Positions 28,127 to 37,478 are shown, counted from the first letter of the stretch. The stretch is DNA of 64,000 nt from Sphingomonas aurea (GCF_030678875.1 NZ_JAUUDS010000002.1:310001-374000), one strand, 5' to 3'. Translations and numbers: made by a program. Notes: generated by a model not told the origin, from the letters alone.

Positions 28127-28541
28127 TCACCGACATGCCCATCAAAGGCTGGCCCCGCTGCCGACCATTCGAACAGCGGGGCATGAATTACTTTGCCGGC
28201 GTAGAGATCGTTGTCAGAACGGCCGAAGCGGTCTGGGGTGCGGCAGGCGAGCTGACGATCATCGGCTGCGGCGTCGCGGTCGAGAACGCCACTGGCACAT
28301 CCTCGTCCATGAACCCGTTCACCGGCGTACCGATCGGGATGTTGGCACTGGTAACTGACGGCATTGCAGGCCGAGATCGTACCGGCTGCCTCGACCCAGA
28401 AGCCAACGTTCCGCGGCGCAGGGCCGCTGCTCGTAAGCGGTCGTTTGTTCAAGCGCTTCTGAGCCGAACTTGATCGCTTGCTGCTCGATGTGTTCCGGTC
28501 AAGTATGGCTGTCGGCGAGGCGTCTTGGACAGGAATGATTG
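28127..28541. other. Intergenic region, no supported gene
   Basis: Weak frames on both strands (for example 28135-28473 plus) have no family resemblance and poor starts. A degraded gene is possible. I see no repeat or RNA gene. Confidence 0.35.
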
Positions 28542-29207
28542 GTGCGTAAGCTAACTGGCGCAGTCTTTCTATCGCTCGACGGTGTGATGCAGGCACCTGG
28601 AGGGCCGACTGAGGACCCGACCGGCGGCTTCGACCAAGGGGGCTGGGTGTTCGGCATCGGCGACGATGTGATCGACCCAGTGCTGGACAGCCTGTTCGGC
28701 GCGCCTTACGCTCTGCTGCTCGGTCGGCGTACCTACGAAATATTTGCCGCCTATTGGCCGTACGTCGAGGGCGAGATGGCCGGCATGGGCGAGGCGCTGA
28801 CCGCAGCCGATAAGCACGTCGTGACGCATAGAGACCAGCCGCTCGGCTGGGACAACAGCCACCGCCTTGATGGCACCACTGCGGTACGAATGCTCAAGGA
28901 GAGCGACGGTCCCAACCTGCTGATCCAGGGATCGTCGACGCTCTACCCGCCCCTTCTCGCTGCGGGGCTGATCGACGAGCTGGTGCTAATGACATTCCCT
29001 GTCGTGCTAGGAACCGGGAAGCGTCTGTTCGGCGACGGGACGCCGCCGGGCGCGTGGCGCCTGCTCCAACAGCAGGTTGGCGAAAAGGGCGTGATCGTCA
29101 CACGTTGGGCACCGGCCGGGCCGGTTCCGACCGCCAACCATCCCGACCCGAGCACCAGCGCAGCTGAGGTCGAGCGCCAGAAACGAATGGCGGAAGGCAC
29201 ATGGTAG
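28542..29207 (+). CDS. Dihydrofolate reductase family protein (RibD C-terminal-like)
   Basis: About 221 residues from GTG 28542 (AGGA seven bases upstream; TTG 28539 is an alternative). Signature parts are LTGAVFLSLDGVMQAPGG, LLLGRRTYEIFAAYWP, LLIQGSSTLYPPLLAAGL and VVLGTGKRLFGDG, typical of the YyaP/YwjB branch of the DHFR/RibD fold. These bind NADPH; their substrates are mostly unknown and they are not the essential FolA. A charged C-terminal tail (about 30 residues) extends beyond the fold. Solitary gene. Confidence 0.85.
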   Translation: MRKLTGAVFLSLDGVMQAPGGPTEDPTGGFDQGGWVFGIGDDVIDPVLDSLFGAPYALLLGRRTYEIFAAYWPYVEGEMAGMGEALTAADKHVVTHRDQPLGWDNSHRLDGTTAVRMLKESDGPNLLIQGSSTLYPPLLAAGLIDELVLMTFPVVLGTGKRLFGDGTPPGAWRLLQQQVGEKGVIVTRWAPAGPVPTANHPDPSTSAAEVERQKRMAEGTW

Positions 29208-29239
29208 TCTTCCGCTTGGGCTTCTAGCCTCGTCCCCTC

Positions 29240-29300
29240 GACCCAAACTCTGCCAGTCAATCGCGCTCGCCTGCCTCCGGAAAGCGGCCGCTCGCTTCTC
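29240..29300 (+). repeat. Dispersed intergenic repeat, copy 4
   Basis: GACCCAAACTCTGCC to GGAAAGCGGCCGCTCGCTTC, starting 33 bases after the preceding stop. Confidence 0.6.
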
Positions 29301-29431
29301 CGCATTCGCCGTCTGCTTAACGGCCACTTTTGAGAAAACGCACGGCGCGAGTGCTGGCTTGCCGCCGGGCAGCTTTCAGGAGATGATTCCAATCGAGCGG
29401 ACTACTGCGCGCGAGTTTGGCTGAGGGCGAT

Positions 29432-30034
29432 ATGGCAAGAAGGCAAAATGTCACCCGAGCATTCTTGTGGCTTGCGGTCTTAGCGGGAGGACCGCTGCTC
29501 GGCGCCAAGTTGTTCGATCTTCTCGTTCTTGCTGGCGCATGGAGCGCTCGTCCGCCTGCGTCTCTCGCGATGATGCCCTACGGGAAGGCGTGGCCAGTCG
29601 ACACCGGCGTGTTCTTCATTCCATTCTCGGCGGGCATGCTGATCGCCGGGTTTGGGGCGCTCGCCGCCGGGTGGCGCACCCCGTGGCGCTATCGATGGCT
29701 GCTTTGCCTGCCGTCGATTGGCATATTGCTCCTGCTCATCCTGACGGTTGTCGCGTTCTGGCCGATGAACGCCGCGCTATACTATCACGGTATCGGCTCA
29801 CCCAAAGACACGATCACGGACGCTCAGTCGATTGCAATGACGCAGCGCTGGGTGGTGCTGGACTGGGTTCGCGTCGCGGGCGCAACCGCCGCCTTCGTCG
29901 GACCCCTGCGGGCACTCACCGTGTCGTGGCCTACAGAAGTCGCACCGAGAGATCCGCCCCTTGTCCGGGTTGCGCTCGCTGTGGCCGTGGTTGGAGTGGC
30001 GGGATTCATTGTGTGGTTCGTGTCGAACGTGTGA
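29432..30034 (+). CDS. Membrane protein, DUF1772 / anthrone-oxygenase-like
   Basis: 200 residues with four hydrophobic helices (about 8-30, 60-85, 92-118, 180-198). The segment FWPMNAALYYHG followed by WVVLDWVRVAGATAAF resembles the DUF1772/anthrone oxygenase fold, which has a conserved N near helix 3 and RW-x-x-x-x-W-x-R in helix 4. A GAGGG ribosome site precedes the ATG at 29432. No partner genes. Family call is moderate; enzymatic activity is not established. Confidence 0.6.
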   Translation: MARRQNVTRAFLWLAVLAGGPLLGAKLFDLLVLAGAWSARPPASLAMMPYGKAWPVDTGVFFIPFSAGMLIAGFGALAAGWRTPWRYRWLLCLPSIGILLLLILTVVAFWPMNAALYYHGIGSPKDTITDAQSIAMTQRWVVLDWVRVAGATAAFVGPLRALTVSWPTEVAPRDPPLVRVALAVAVVGVAGFIVWFVSNV

Positions 30035-30073
30035 TACGAGTTGCGACTTCTGCGTCAGGTCCGCGGCGCTGAG

Positions 30074-30135
30074 GACCCATTTGCAGTTGTCCAGCATGAG
30101 CAAACGGCTTCCCTGAAGCGGCCGTCCATTCATCT
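30074..30135 (+). repeat. Dispersed intergenic repeat, copy 5
   Basis: GACCCATTTGCAGTTG to CTGAAGCGGCCGTCCATTCA, 40 bases after the preceding stop, in a convergent gap. Confidence 0.55.
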
Positions 30136-30234
30136 ACAGGTCAACGCTCAGCGTTTTACGCCGGAGTAGGCTAACCAGCTCGATAATGCTGCTGTTCAGA
30201 GACCAGCCCTCTTTGGCGCTCGGATCGGGCGCGG

Positions 30235-32133
30235 TCACGCCGCCCGCTCCAGGTTACTGGTGGCGTAATCGAGGCATGCCTCCACAGCCGCGCCCAGGCT
30301 GCCGACATAGAGATCGGCGCCAAGGATCCGCTGGATTTCGCGATCGGTCAGAGCCGCCTCGCCTTCCGGCCACAGGCCGACGAGGACGGGCACGTTGCCG
30401 GCGCGAGAACGGATTCGCCGCACGAGATAGCGCAGATGCGAAGGCGATCCGCCAATCTCGAGGTAGGAAATGCAGACGAGGCGCGCCTGTGAGGCATCGA
30501 GCCGGTCGACGTTCGCGCGGGATCCCGCCTCGTGGGACACGCGGTTGACGCCAAACCCGCGCTTGGCCAGCAACTGTTCCAGCATCGCGGTAACCGCATC
30601 GTCGAGGACGCCGCGTCCGGCGATGCACAGCACTCGGCCGTCCGCATGCCACGCCGCCGGTGCCGAGGGCAGCATGGACGGTGCCGTCTCCTGGAACCCC
30701 GCGCCGCTGTCCGGCAACGGGGTCAGCAGGCTCCCACCCGCTTTGGAAGGGGTGGCGGTGTCGTCCTGCTGCCGCAATTCGTCGACCAACACGAGCATCG
30801 AATCGACCACCTTCGCGGCGCGCTCGCGTGTGATCGCGCCGCGTTCGACGTCCGCGGCCGCCATCTTCAGCGCCGCCAGAGCCACTTCGTCGTAATAAGC
30901 GGTGAGCGACCGGGTCGCGAGCTGGCTTTCCGCCTGTTCCAGCGCTTCGTCGGGGTCTTCGGCGAGCATGCGCTGGTAGAAGCGCTCGACGGGCGTGAGC
31001 GCCGGCCGATCGCCGAGCAGCACGTCGAGGAACTCGAGGCTGGGGATGTGCCGCCCCAGCACGACCAGCAGCAGCGTGAGCGGCATCGACAAGACCAGCC
31101 CGACCGGCCCCCAAATCCACGTCCAGAACACCGCCGCCAGCACGACCGACAAGGGCGATAGGCCGGTGGAGTGGCCGTAGAGCAGCGGCTCGACGACATA
31201 GCCGATCAGTGGTTCGAGCGCCAGGAACAGCGCCGCGACCATCAGCATCGTCGACCAGCCGGGATCCGCGCCGGCCCCCACGGCCAGTGGCAGCGCGGCG
31301 CCGAGCAACGCACCGATATAGGGCACGAAGCGCAAGACGCCGGCTAGGATGCCCCAGAGCGCGGGGACCGGCAGGCCGATCAGCCACAGGCCGATGCCCA
31401 CCGTCAGCCCGAAACTGGCGTTCACCGCGAGCTGCGACAGGAAGTAGCGGCTGAGCCGCGCGCCGGCCTCATCCATCGCCGCGGTCGTGCGGTGAAGATC
31501 CGACGAACCGAATAGGCGGATCAGGCGATCGCGCAGATCCTCCTTCTGCATGAGGATGAAGACGGCGACGACGAGGACGATCACGAACGTCTCGAACGGC
31601 GCCACCACCGGGCTGAGATAGCCACCCACCTCCTCCAGCACCGGGGTCTCCTTTTCCACCACGCGGACGTTCAGCGGATGGCTCCTGGTGCCGCGCTGAA
31701 CATTGGCGTCGGCGCTGGCCAGAGATTGGGTGGCCGCCGGCCGCAGGAACGGCAGACGCTGTGTCAAATAGCCGCTCGCCCCGTCGACCTTGGCTTGGAT
31801 CGTCGCGACATAGGTCGGCGCCCGGTCGGCCAGCGACGCGGCCTGCGTGCCAACCAGCGTGCCGATTCCGCCGAGCACGCCCAACGTACCCAATACGGCG
31901 ACGAAGATCGCCAGCCCCTTTGGCATGTGCAAACGGCGGAGCAAGAGGACGATAGGCGAGAGGACGAAGGACAACAGGATTGCGAGAGTGACGGGCACCA
32001 GCACGTCCTTCGCCAGGAAGAGCCCAGCGATCACCACAACCGCGACCGCGAGGCCGAGCAATCCGTCTCTGCTCGGCACTTTGGCTGCGACTACGCCACT
32101 TGCCTCTACCGCTTTGTCCGTCCCGATCGCCAT
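30235..32133 (-). CDS. AI-2E family transporter with extended cytosolic C-terminus
   Basis: About 632 residues from the ATG 32133 (GGGGATAGGA upstream); a further ATG lies at 32163. The N-terminal part to about residue 370 is a PerM/AI-2E permease: paired helices near 25-65, a long hairpin, then FVPYIGALLGAALPLAV and SPLSVVLAAVFWTWIWG. The family exports small molecules or exchanges ions; AI-2 transport is proven for very few members. The remaining 250 residues are soluble, with a helical linker and a Rossmann-like domain (VLCIAGRGVLDDAV, RLVCISYLEIGG, PVLVGLWPEGE) that resembles a B12-binding fold without its DxHxxG. This extension is unusual and may be regulatory. Confidence 0.85.
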   Translation of the reverse strand: MAIGTDKAVEASGVVAAKVPSRDGLLGLAVAVVVIAGLFLAKDVLVPVTLAILLSFVLSPIVLLLRRLHMPKGLAIFVAVLGTLGVLGGIGTLVGTQAASLADRAPTYVATIQAKVDGASGYLTQRLPFLRPAATQSLASADANVQRGTRSHPLNVRVVEKETPVLEEVGGYLSPVVAPFETFVIVLVVAVFILMQKEDLRDRLIRLFGSSDLHRTTAAMDEAGARLSRYFLSQLAVNASFGLTVGIGLWLIGLPVPALWGILAGVLRFVPYIGALLGAALPLAVGAGADPGWSTMLMVAALFLALEPLIGYVVEPLLYGHSTGLSPLSVVLAAVFWTWIWGPVGLVLSMPLTLLLVVLGRHIPSLEFLDVLLGDRPALTPVERFYQRMLAEDPDEALEQAESQLATRSLTAYYDEVALAALKMAAADVERGAITRERAAKVVDSMLVLVDELRQQDDTATPSKAGGSLLTPLPDSGAGFQETAPSMLPSAPAAWHADGRVLCIAGRGVLDDAVTAMLEQLLAKRGFGVNRVSHEAGSRANVDRLDASQARLVCISYLEIGGSPSHLRYLVRRIRSRAGNVPVLVGLWPEGEAALTDREIQRILGADLYVGSLGAAVEACLDYATSNLERAA

Positions 32134-32243
32134 TCCTATCCCCTTCGAAATGGGCAAACTCATGCTGGCAGGGTTCGGTCCGAGAGATTGTCAGTCGGGA
32201 CTGGAAATTGGCGTCTCTATGTCCACGGCTGTTACGGAGTGAC

Positions 32244-32306
32244 GACCCACAATCGGTCACTGAGTCCGACACGCGCGTTCCCCGGAAGCGGTCGCTCGTT
32301 CATTTC
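32244..32306 (+). repeat. Dispersed intergenic repeat, copy 6
   Basis: GACCCACAATCGGTCACT to CGGAAGCGGTCGCTCGTTCA, in the gap between the AI-2E gene and the NmrA-like gene. Confidence 0.6.
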
Positions 32307-32387
32307 AGGTCGGCCCGGCGAACCGCCAAACGGACACCGGCGCTCAAGCGGGCGTTGATCCTATGAGCAGGTTCAGGAGCGTGGGCG

Positions 32388-33251
32388 ATGTTCGTGGTGA
32401 TGGGTGCAACGGGACACATTGGCGGAACAGTCGCTGACACCCTGCTGGCCAGGGGCGAAGACGTCCTGATCCTGACCCGTGACCCTGAACACGCCACGGC
32501 TTGGCGTGACAAGGGCGCGAGCGTTGCAAATGTCGATGCAGAAGATCCGGCATCCTTGCGCTACGCGTTCCGGAAGGCCGATCGCGCCTTTCTCCTGAAC
32601 CCGCCGGCTAACCCTAGCGGGAACACCGACGAAGTTGAGCGACGCACGATTGCGAACATCCTCGAGGCCCTGGAGGGCTCCGGGTTGGAAAAGGTGGTTG
32701 CTGCCTCGACCTATGGCGCACAACCAGGCGATGCGATCGGCGATTTATCGACGCTGTGGCTTCTAGAGGAGGGCCTGACGCGCCAGTCGATCCCGGCTGC
32801 GATCAACCGCGGAGCATACTACATGACGAACTGGCTCGGCTTCGGCGATATGGTCCGGAGGTCCGGAACGCTGCCGAGCATGTTCCCGGCCGACACGTGC
32901 ATGCCGATGGTCGCGCCTGCCGATCTGGGTCGCGCGGCCGCCGAACGGCTGTTGGCGTCGGTCAGCGACACCGCGGTTCGTTATGTCGAAGGTCCAGAGC
33001 GCTACACCCCGCAGGATGTTGCCGACGCATTCGCCTCGGCACTGGGCCGAGACGTGGTCGTACAGGTTGCGCCGCGCGAGCAATGGGAAACGGTCTACCA
33101 GGACGCCGGCTTTTCCCCCGAGGCCGCACGAGCCTATGCCAAAATGACCGCGGTCAGCTTGGACCAGGATTTCGACAAACCGCGATCACCGATGCGCGGA
33201 ACAACTCCGCTAGGCGAGCTGATCGCCGCAGCGGTCATCGCCCATTGTTGA
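32388..33251 (+). CDS. NmrA-like NAD(P)-binding protein
   Basis: 287 residues. The N-terminal Rossmann motif is VMGATGHIGGTVADTL, followed by ILTRDPEHA and LLNPPANPSGNTDEVE. A YGAQPG segment is in place of YxxxK. This layout belongs to atypical SDRs of the NmrA/azoreductase (AzoB-like) group, which bind NAD(P)H as redox sensors or quinone reductases. The next gene starts 9 bases after its stop, so the two may be co-transcribed. Substrate unknown. Confidence 0.8.
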   Translation: MFVVMGATGHIGGTVADTLLARGEDVLILTRDPEHATAWRDKGASVANVDAEDPASLRYAFRKADRAFLLNPPANPSGNTDEVERRTIANILEALEGSGLEKVVAASTYGAQPGDAIGDLSTLWLLEEGLTRQSIPAAINRGAYYMTNWLGFGDMVRRSGTLPSMFPADTCMPMVAPADLGRAAAERLLASVSDTAVRYVEGPERYTPQDVADAFASALGRDVVVQVAPREQWETVYQDAGFSPEAARAYAKMTAVSLDQDFDKPRSPMRGTTPLGELIAAAVIAHC

Positions 33252-33260
33252 AATGACCCA

Positions 33261-33995
33261 ATGGCAGACGTTCCCGACCTGTTCGCGGCTCCCCAAGATC
33301 GGACTCACGTTCATATAAGCGCGGTAATGATGGACTCGGCGATTGACTCAGGGATGTTTGGAAGCTGGGTTGCTGGACGCTCCATAGCGCGCGGGCTCCC
33401 GCGACCGGTACCCGAACGAGGTGGACTTCGGGTGGATACGAACTCGGCTGCCGAGATTTGCCGCTGGATCTTCCCTCGGGCGACGCCGGGGCTCCTCGAG
33501 CTTGCAGAAGAAGTGAGCCAACCAGGTTGCCTGCTAAAGGTCTGCTGCTCCGCCGAGGAGCTGCGAGCGGCGCTACCGGAGCGATGGCAGGTCGAGCCTA
33601 CTGGCTACTTCATGACCGCCTTGGTTGGCTGGGAGCGCGCGAAGCTGCCGACCGGCTATAAGTTAGAAGTGGAGCCTGGAGCGGCGTTGACCCGGGTGCA
33701 GCTCCGAGCACAGGTTGGTGAGGTTGCGGCAAGCGGCTTTGGAGCCGAAACCGCGGAAGCGTTTATCTACGACAGGATCGTAACAGCTCCGGGCCATCGC
33801 AGGAGGGGGCTGGGCAAGACCGTGATGACGGCGCTTAGGGAGAGCTGCCGCAACTCCACTTTACGCGGGCTGCTCGTTGCCACGGAAGAGGGCCGTTCAT
33901 TGTATCGCACTCTTGGCTGGCAAACCCTGTCTACCTACTCGACCGCGTTAATACCGAGCGCGGTGACTGCGACTCCTGCTTGGCCAGTGTCCTGA
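33261..33995 (+). CDS. GNAT family N-acetyltransferase
   Basis: 244 residues. The C-terminal half holds a GNAT core: VAASGFGAETAEAFIYDRIVT, then the acetyl-CoA pyrophosphate loop APGHRRRGLGKTVMTAL and a YRTLGWQ ending. The N-terminal 110 residues are not recognised and may be a degenerate second GNAT repeat. It lies 9 bases after the NmrA-like gene. Substrate cannot be predicted. Confidence 0.8.
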   Translation: MADVPDLFAAPQDRTHVHISAVMMDSAIDSGMFGSWVAGRSIARGLPRPVPERGGLRVDTNSAAEICRWIFPRATPGLLELAEEVSQPGCLLKVCCSAEELRAALPERWQVEPTGYFMTALVGWERAKLPTGYKLEVEPGAALTRVQLRAQVGEVAASGFGAETAEAFIYDRIVTAPGHRRRGLGKTVMTALRESCRNSTLRGLLVATEEGRSLYRTLGWQTLSTYSTALIPSAVTATPAWPVS

Positions 33996-34182
33996 CCTCC
34001 CCGTTCAATCGGCGGAGCCAACGCCGGCAGATTGAGGCAATCTAGACCCATCTGTGGATGCCCCTTCGGTTGCAAGCGGTATTTGGGAGTTCTGACACAC
34101 GGTCGGATGCTGCCATCTGTCCGGCCTGTAATGCAGCTTAAGCTGCTGGCCCGGATGGGAGTTCGCCACCGTCGTCGAACGC

Positions 34183-35160
34183 GTGCTCGGCGAATTGTAC
34201 GACGCGCACGCGCATCGGGGCGACGCGGCCGACGGCACCGCCCGCCTGCCCTACCACGACCTCTGGGTAGAGCCCGCCGCCGGGAACGCGCTCGTGACCA
34301 GCGTTCGGGACGGGTCGGCTGCGGCAGACGCAGGAATTGTGGCCCGTGATACGATCATCGGCGTTGATGGCATACCTGCCGCCGCGCGAGCCGCAGCATC
34401 GATGCCGCGCTGTCTGAGCCACCCCGATCCCGCCGCCACTGCTTTTACGCTCAACATCGCGGTCGCCGGAAGACGCGGCCAACCACGTCGGATCACGCTG
34501 CGCAGCGCCAAGGGCGGCAAACGAGCGGTATTCCTGCCATTGAAGATCACACCCAGGCTGCCGGACGTTGAGAGCCGGCTGCTTCAGGACGGTTATGGCT
34601 ACATCGTCATTCGCAGCTTCTCCGACCAAGCGGTGGTCGACGCATTCGACGCCGCGCTGCTTCGGTTCCGTGAAGCGCCGGGGTTGATCATCGACGTGCG
34701 CCAGAATGGCGGCGGTGATACCGCGGTCGCGCGGCCTATCATGGGACGCTTCATCGCGAAGGAAAAGCCGTACGCGCGAATGCGCCGGCGCGATGGCGAC
34801 CATTTGAGTCAGCTGTGGACCGAAATCGTCGACCCCCGCGGTCCCTTCACCTACACTGCGCCCGTCGTCGTTATCACGACCCGCTGGAGCGCCAGCATGG
34901 CTGAGGGTTTTCCGATGGGTATGCGCGGGATCGGGCGTGCCTCCATTGTTGGCACGCCGATGATGCGCCTTGGTGCAGGAGTATTCCCGCTACACCTGGA
35001 TCGTACGGGCATCCAACTGCAATACTCGGCAGAACCGGTTTACGACGTGCATGATCGCGCACGCTCACTTCTTGAGCCTGATGTCCTTGTCTCTCCTACC
35101 GACGATGCTCTAGCTGCCGGCATAAGGACGCTGGATATGAAGCGGAAAGCATCTTCGTAG
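34183..35160 (+). CDS. S41 family peptidase, probably truncated at the N-terminus
   Basis: The frame from GTG 34183 gives 325 residues. A PDZ-like domain (NALVTSVRDGSAAADAGIV) precedes an S41 protease core: YGYIVIRSFSD, LIIDVRQNGGGDTAVA, then VVITTRWSASMAEGF (the catalytic Ser region) and GRASIVGTPMMR. Family members are exported C-terminal processing proteases. Here no signal peptide exists, and the frame is already coding-like upstream (WEFATVVERVLGELYDAH) back to an in-frame TAA at 34129-34131. The 5' part of the gene has probably been lost, so activity is doubtful. Confidence 0.72.
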   Translation: MLGELYDAHAHRGDAADGTARLPYHDLWVEPAAGNALVTSVRDGSAAADAGIVARDTIIGVDGIPAAARAAASMPRCLSHPDPAATAFTLNIAVAGRRGQPRRITLRSAKGGKRAVFLPLKITPRLPDVESRLLQDGYGYIVIRSFSDQAVVDAFDAALLRFREAPGLIIDVRQNGGGDTAVARPIMGRFIAKEKPYARMRRRDGDHLSQLWTEIVDPRGPFTYTAPVVVITTRWSASMAEGFPMGMRGIGRASIVGTPMMRLGAGVFPLHLDRTGIQLQYSAEPVYDVHDRARSLLEPDVLVSPTDDALAAGIRTLDMKRKASS

Positions 35161-35682
35161 TCCGTTATCTGGCAAGGCCGACCCAAACTCGGCCGTTCAG
35201 ACAGCCATCCCCGTTCCCCAACTCCTGCCATTCATTCATGTTCTGAATCGGGTTCGAAGGCCCAAGCCGCTCCCGATACTGACACGGCAAGATTTGGGAC
35301 AAACCCGTCATTCCCACCACACAGGTCAAACGTCTGCTCTTTTCACAAGCCGACGTTCGACAGCTGTCCGCGCGGCGTGGCGTTCCGGCTGACGCTGGGC
35401 CGTCATCGGTCTCTTGCTTTTAATTAAGCGAGTGGAAAAGCTGAACTTCTATCGAGCCAAGGGCCGAATTAGCAGTCGATTAGATATAATCATTCGCTAG
35501 CCGAACCGTAAATGGCAACCCCGCCAGATTCTTCCCACTCGCGGAATGACGGGCCACCGGGACGGTATCCATCACCACCTCAGCATGCAGCGTTGTGGCT
35601 GGCAAAGCGAACTTTTAGACGCATTTTAACGAAAAATCGTTGAACTATGCTCCAAAGTGGGTATCTTCGTGCAAGGGAAGTT
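35161..35682. other. Intergenic region before the defence island
   Basis: About 520 bp without a supported gene. It holds repeat copy 7, then an AT-richer stretch (35420-35500, with TTTTAATTAAG) that may contain the promoter of the AbiL-like pair. Confidence 0.45.
35180..35242 (+). repeat. Dispersed intergenic repeat, copy 7
   Basis: GACCCAAACTCGGCCGTTCA to CTCCTGCCATTCATTCATG, starting 20 bases after the S41 gene stop. Confidence 0.55.
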
Positions 35683-36888
35683 ATGCTGCACCAACTCGAG
35701 ATCGAAAATTTCTATGCGATCCTCGACCCTCAGGTGATCGACCTGCGGGTTGCCTCGAACGTGCCCGATACGCCCGGCCGCTTCGCGCCGCTTTGGGAGA
35801 GATCGAGTGAGCGTGCACCCAAGGTAGTCGGACTGTTCGGCGCGAATGCGTCGGGCAAGTCGACCGTGCTGCGCGCGCTCTCGTTCATCGCTTGGTTCGC
35901 GCGCGACAGCTTCAGTCTCGCGCCGGGCGCGCCGCTGCCGTTTCTCCGCTTCAACCGCAGCGACGCCATTCAGAAGCGGACGCGACTGGCGATCCAGCTT
36001 GCCGGCGTGAACCCGGTCGACTGGCTGTTGGGTGAAGTTCGCTACGGCTACGAGGTCGTCCTAGGACGCTCGCCCGACGGGCACGATCAGGTGCTGCGTG
36101 AGGTCATGCATTATTGGGCGCACGATAGCGGCCGCAAGGTCCGGCTGTTCGAGCGCGATGCCCAGGGCAAGGTCAAGACCGGTCCCGAATTCGGAATGAC
36201 TGGCTTTACGCAGGCGCTGGGCAAGGTTCTGCGCCCCAATGCCAGCGTGATCTCGACGCTCGCCCAGCTGCAGCACGGGTTCGCGACGACCTTGCGGGAA
36301 GCCGCCCAGCACGTCTTTACCAATATGCTGATCGAGCGCACACAGACGGTCGAGCAGGAGATGGTGCAGTTCTACGCTTCGAACCCACCGCTGGTCGAAG
36401 CGCTCAACCGCGAGATCGAGCGGGTGGATCTTGGCATCCAGGCGATGCGTATAGAGCAGGGGCCGAACGGGCCTTTGCTTCTCTTCTCGCATGAAGGGCT
36501 GGACGGCCCTGTGCCGCTCCATTGGGAGAGCGAAGGCACCCGCGCCTTTGTTTGGATCTACCCGTTCCTGCAGCGCGCGCTCGATACTGGCGGGATCGCC
36601 TTGCTCGACGAACTCGACACCGCGATCCATCCGCTGCTGCTGCCTGAGATCTTGCGCTGGTTCTACGATCCCAAGCGCAATCCCAACAACGCGCAGCTCT
36701 GGATGACCTGCCACAATGCGTCGCTGCTCGAGGATCTGGTGAAGGAGGAAATCCTTTTCACCAGCAAGACCGGCGACGGACGCTCGGAAGTCTATGCCCT
36801 GAGCGACGTCCAAGGCGTGCGCCGCGACGACAATTATTATCGCAAATATCTGAGCGGCATTTACGGCGCCGTTCCGCGCATCGGATGA
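35683..36888 (+). CDS. AAA family ATPase of an AbiL-type (RloA-like) pair
   Basis: 401 residues from ATG 35683, preceded by AAGGGAAG; the open frame reaches 35647. SMC/OLD-like ATPase: LEIENFYAI start, Walker A GLFGANASGKST, a long central region, signature-like WESEGTRAFVW, Walker B GIALLDELDTAIH and the H-loop TCHNASLLED. The start of the next gene overlaps its stop by 4 bases. An AAA15/AAA21-type ATPase with a RloB-like partner is the AbiLi-AbiLii (RloA/RloB) arrangement known in phage abortive infection and near restriction-modification loci. Defence activity here is inferred from the pairing and the neighbours. Confidence 0.82.
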   Translation: MLHQLEIENFYAILDPQVIDLRVASNVPDTPGRFAPLWERSSERAPKVVGLFGANASGKSTVLRALSFIAWFARDSFSLAPGAPLPFLRFNRSDAIQKRTRLAIQLAGVNPVDWLLGEVRYGYEVVLGRSPDGHDQVLREVMHYWAHDSGRKVRLFERDAQGKVKTGPEFGMTGFTQALGKVLRPNASVISTLAQLQHGFATTLREAAQHVFTNMLIERTQTVEQEMVQFYASNPPLVEALNREIERVDLGIQAMRIEQGPNGPLLLFSHEGLDGPVPLHWESEGTRAFVWIYPFLQRALDTGGIALLDELDTAIHPLLLPEILRWFYDPKRNPNNAQLWMTCHNASLLEDLVKEEILFTSKTGDGRSEVYALSDVQGVRRDDNYYRKYLSGIYGAVPRIG

Positions 36889-37478
36889 GACCGCCGGTTG
36901 GCCGGCGCCGTGCGGCGCGCCCCCAGCGTGTCCGTATCTTCGTCGGATGCGAAGGCGAGAGCGAACAAGGCTATGTTGCCTTGCTTCAGCGGCTCGCCGA
37001 TGCGGCGGGCCTGCCCCTCCATCTCGACACGGTGGTGCTGCAACCGGGCGGCGGCGATCCTTGTGCGATCGTCGAACTCGCCGTGCGGCGCTTGACGCAG
37101 CGCGAGCGCCAGTCCGGCGCACCCTATGCCCACCGCGCCATTCTGCTGGATGCCGACAAGCTTGGGCAATCGCCGCAGCGTGACGACCGCGCAGCGGCAA
37201 TTGCCGCCGGCGAGGCGATCGCGCTGATCTGGCAGCAACCCTGCCATGAAGCGCTATTGCTGCGGCATCTGCCGGGCTGCGCGCAATTGCGTCCGCCGCA
37301 GACGCGGGTTGCCTGCCAGCAGCTGGTTCAGCGCTGGCCGGACTATCGCAAGCCGATGCCGGCAGCGCGGCTCGCGCAGCGGATCGACGTGGCGAGCCTC
37401 GCGCAGATCCGCACCGTCGAGGGCGCGCTGGCGGAGTTTCTGTTAACGATCGGCTTGTTGACGGCGGAGCCCGGCTAA
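36885..37478 (+). CDS. RloB-like protein of an AbiL-type pair
   Basis: 197 residues. The N-terminus has a basic tract, then RIFVGCEGESEQGYVALLQRL, the conserved CEGxxE of RloB proteins, a Toprim-like acidic site. AILLDADK gives the second acidic motif, and QQPCHEALLLRHL the third block. It fits an RNA- or DNA-cleaving Toprim-like fold. It is translationally coupled to the ATPase (ATGA) and is the presumed effector of the pair. It converges with the next minus-strand gene 33 bases away. Confidence 0.75.
   Translation: MRPPVGRRRAARPQRVRIFVGCEGESEQGYVALLQRLADAAGLPLHLDTVVLQPGGGDPCAIVELAVRRLTQRERQSGAPYAHRAILLDADKLGQSPQRDDRAAAIAAGEAIALIWQQPCHEALLLRHLPGCAQLRPPQTRVACQQLVQRWPDYRKPMPAARLAQRIDVASLAQIRTVEGALAEFLLTIGLLTAEPG

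Noticed and set aside
28135..28473. 112-codon plus-strand frame
   Set aside because: No recognisable domain and no good ribosome site; the opposite strand is equally open. Left as unassigned sequence.
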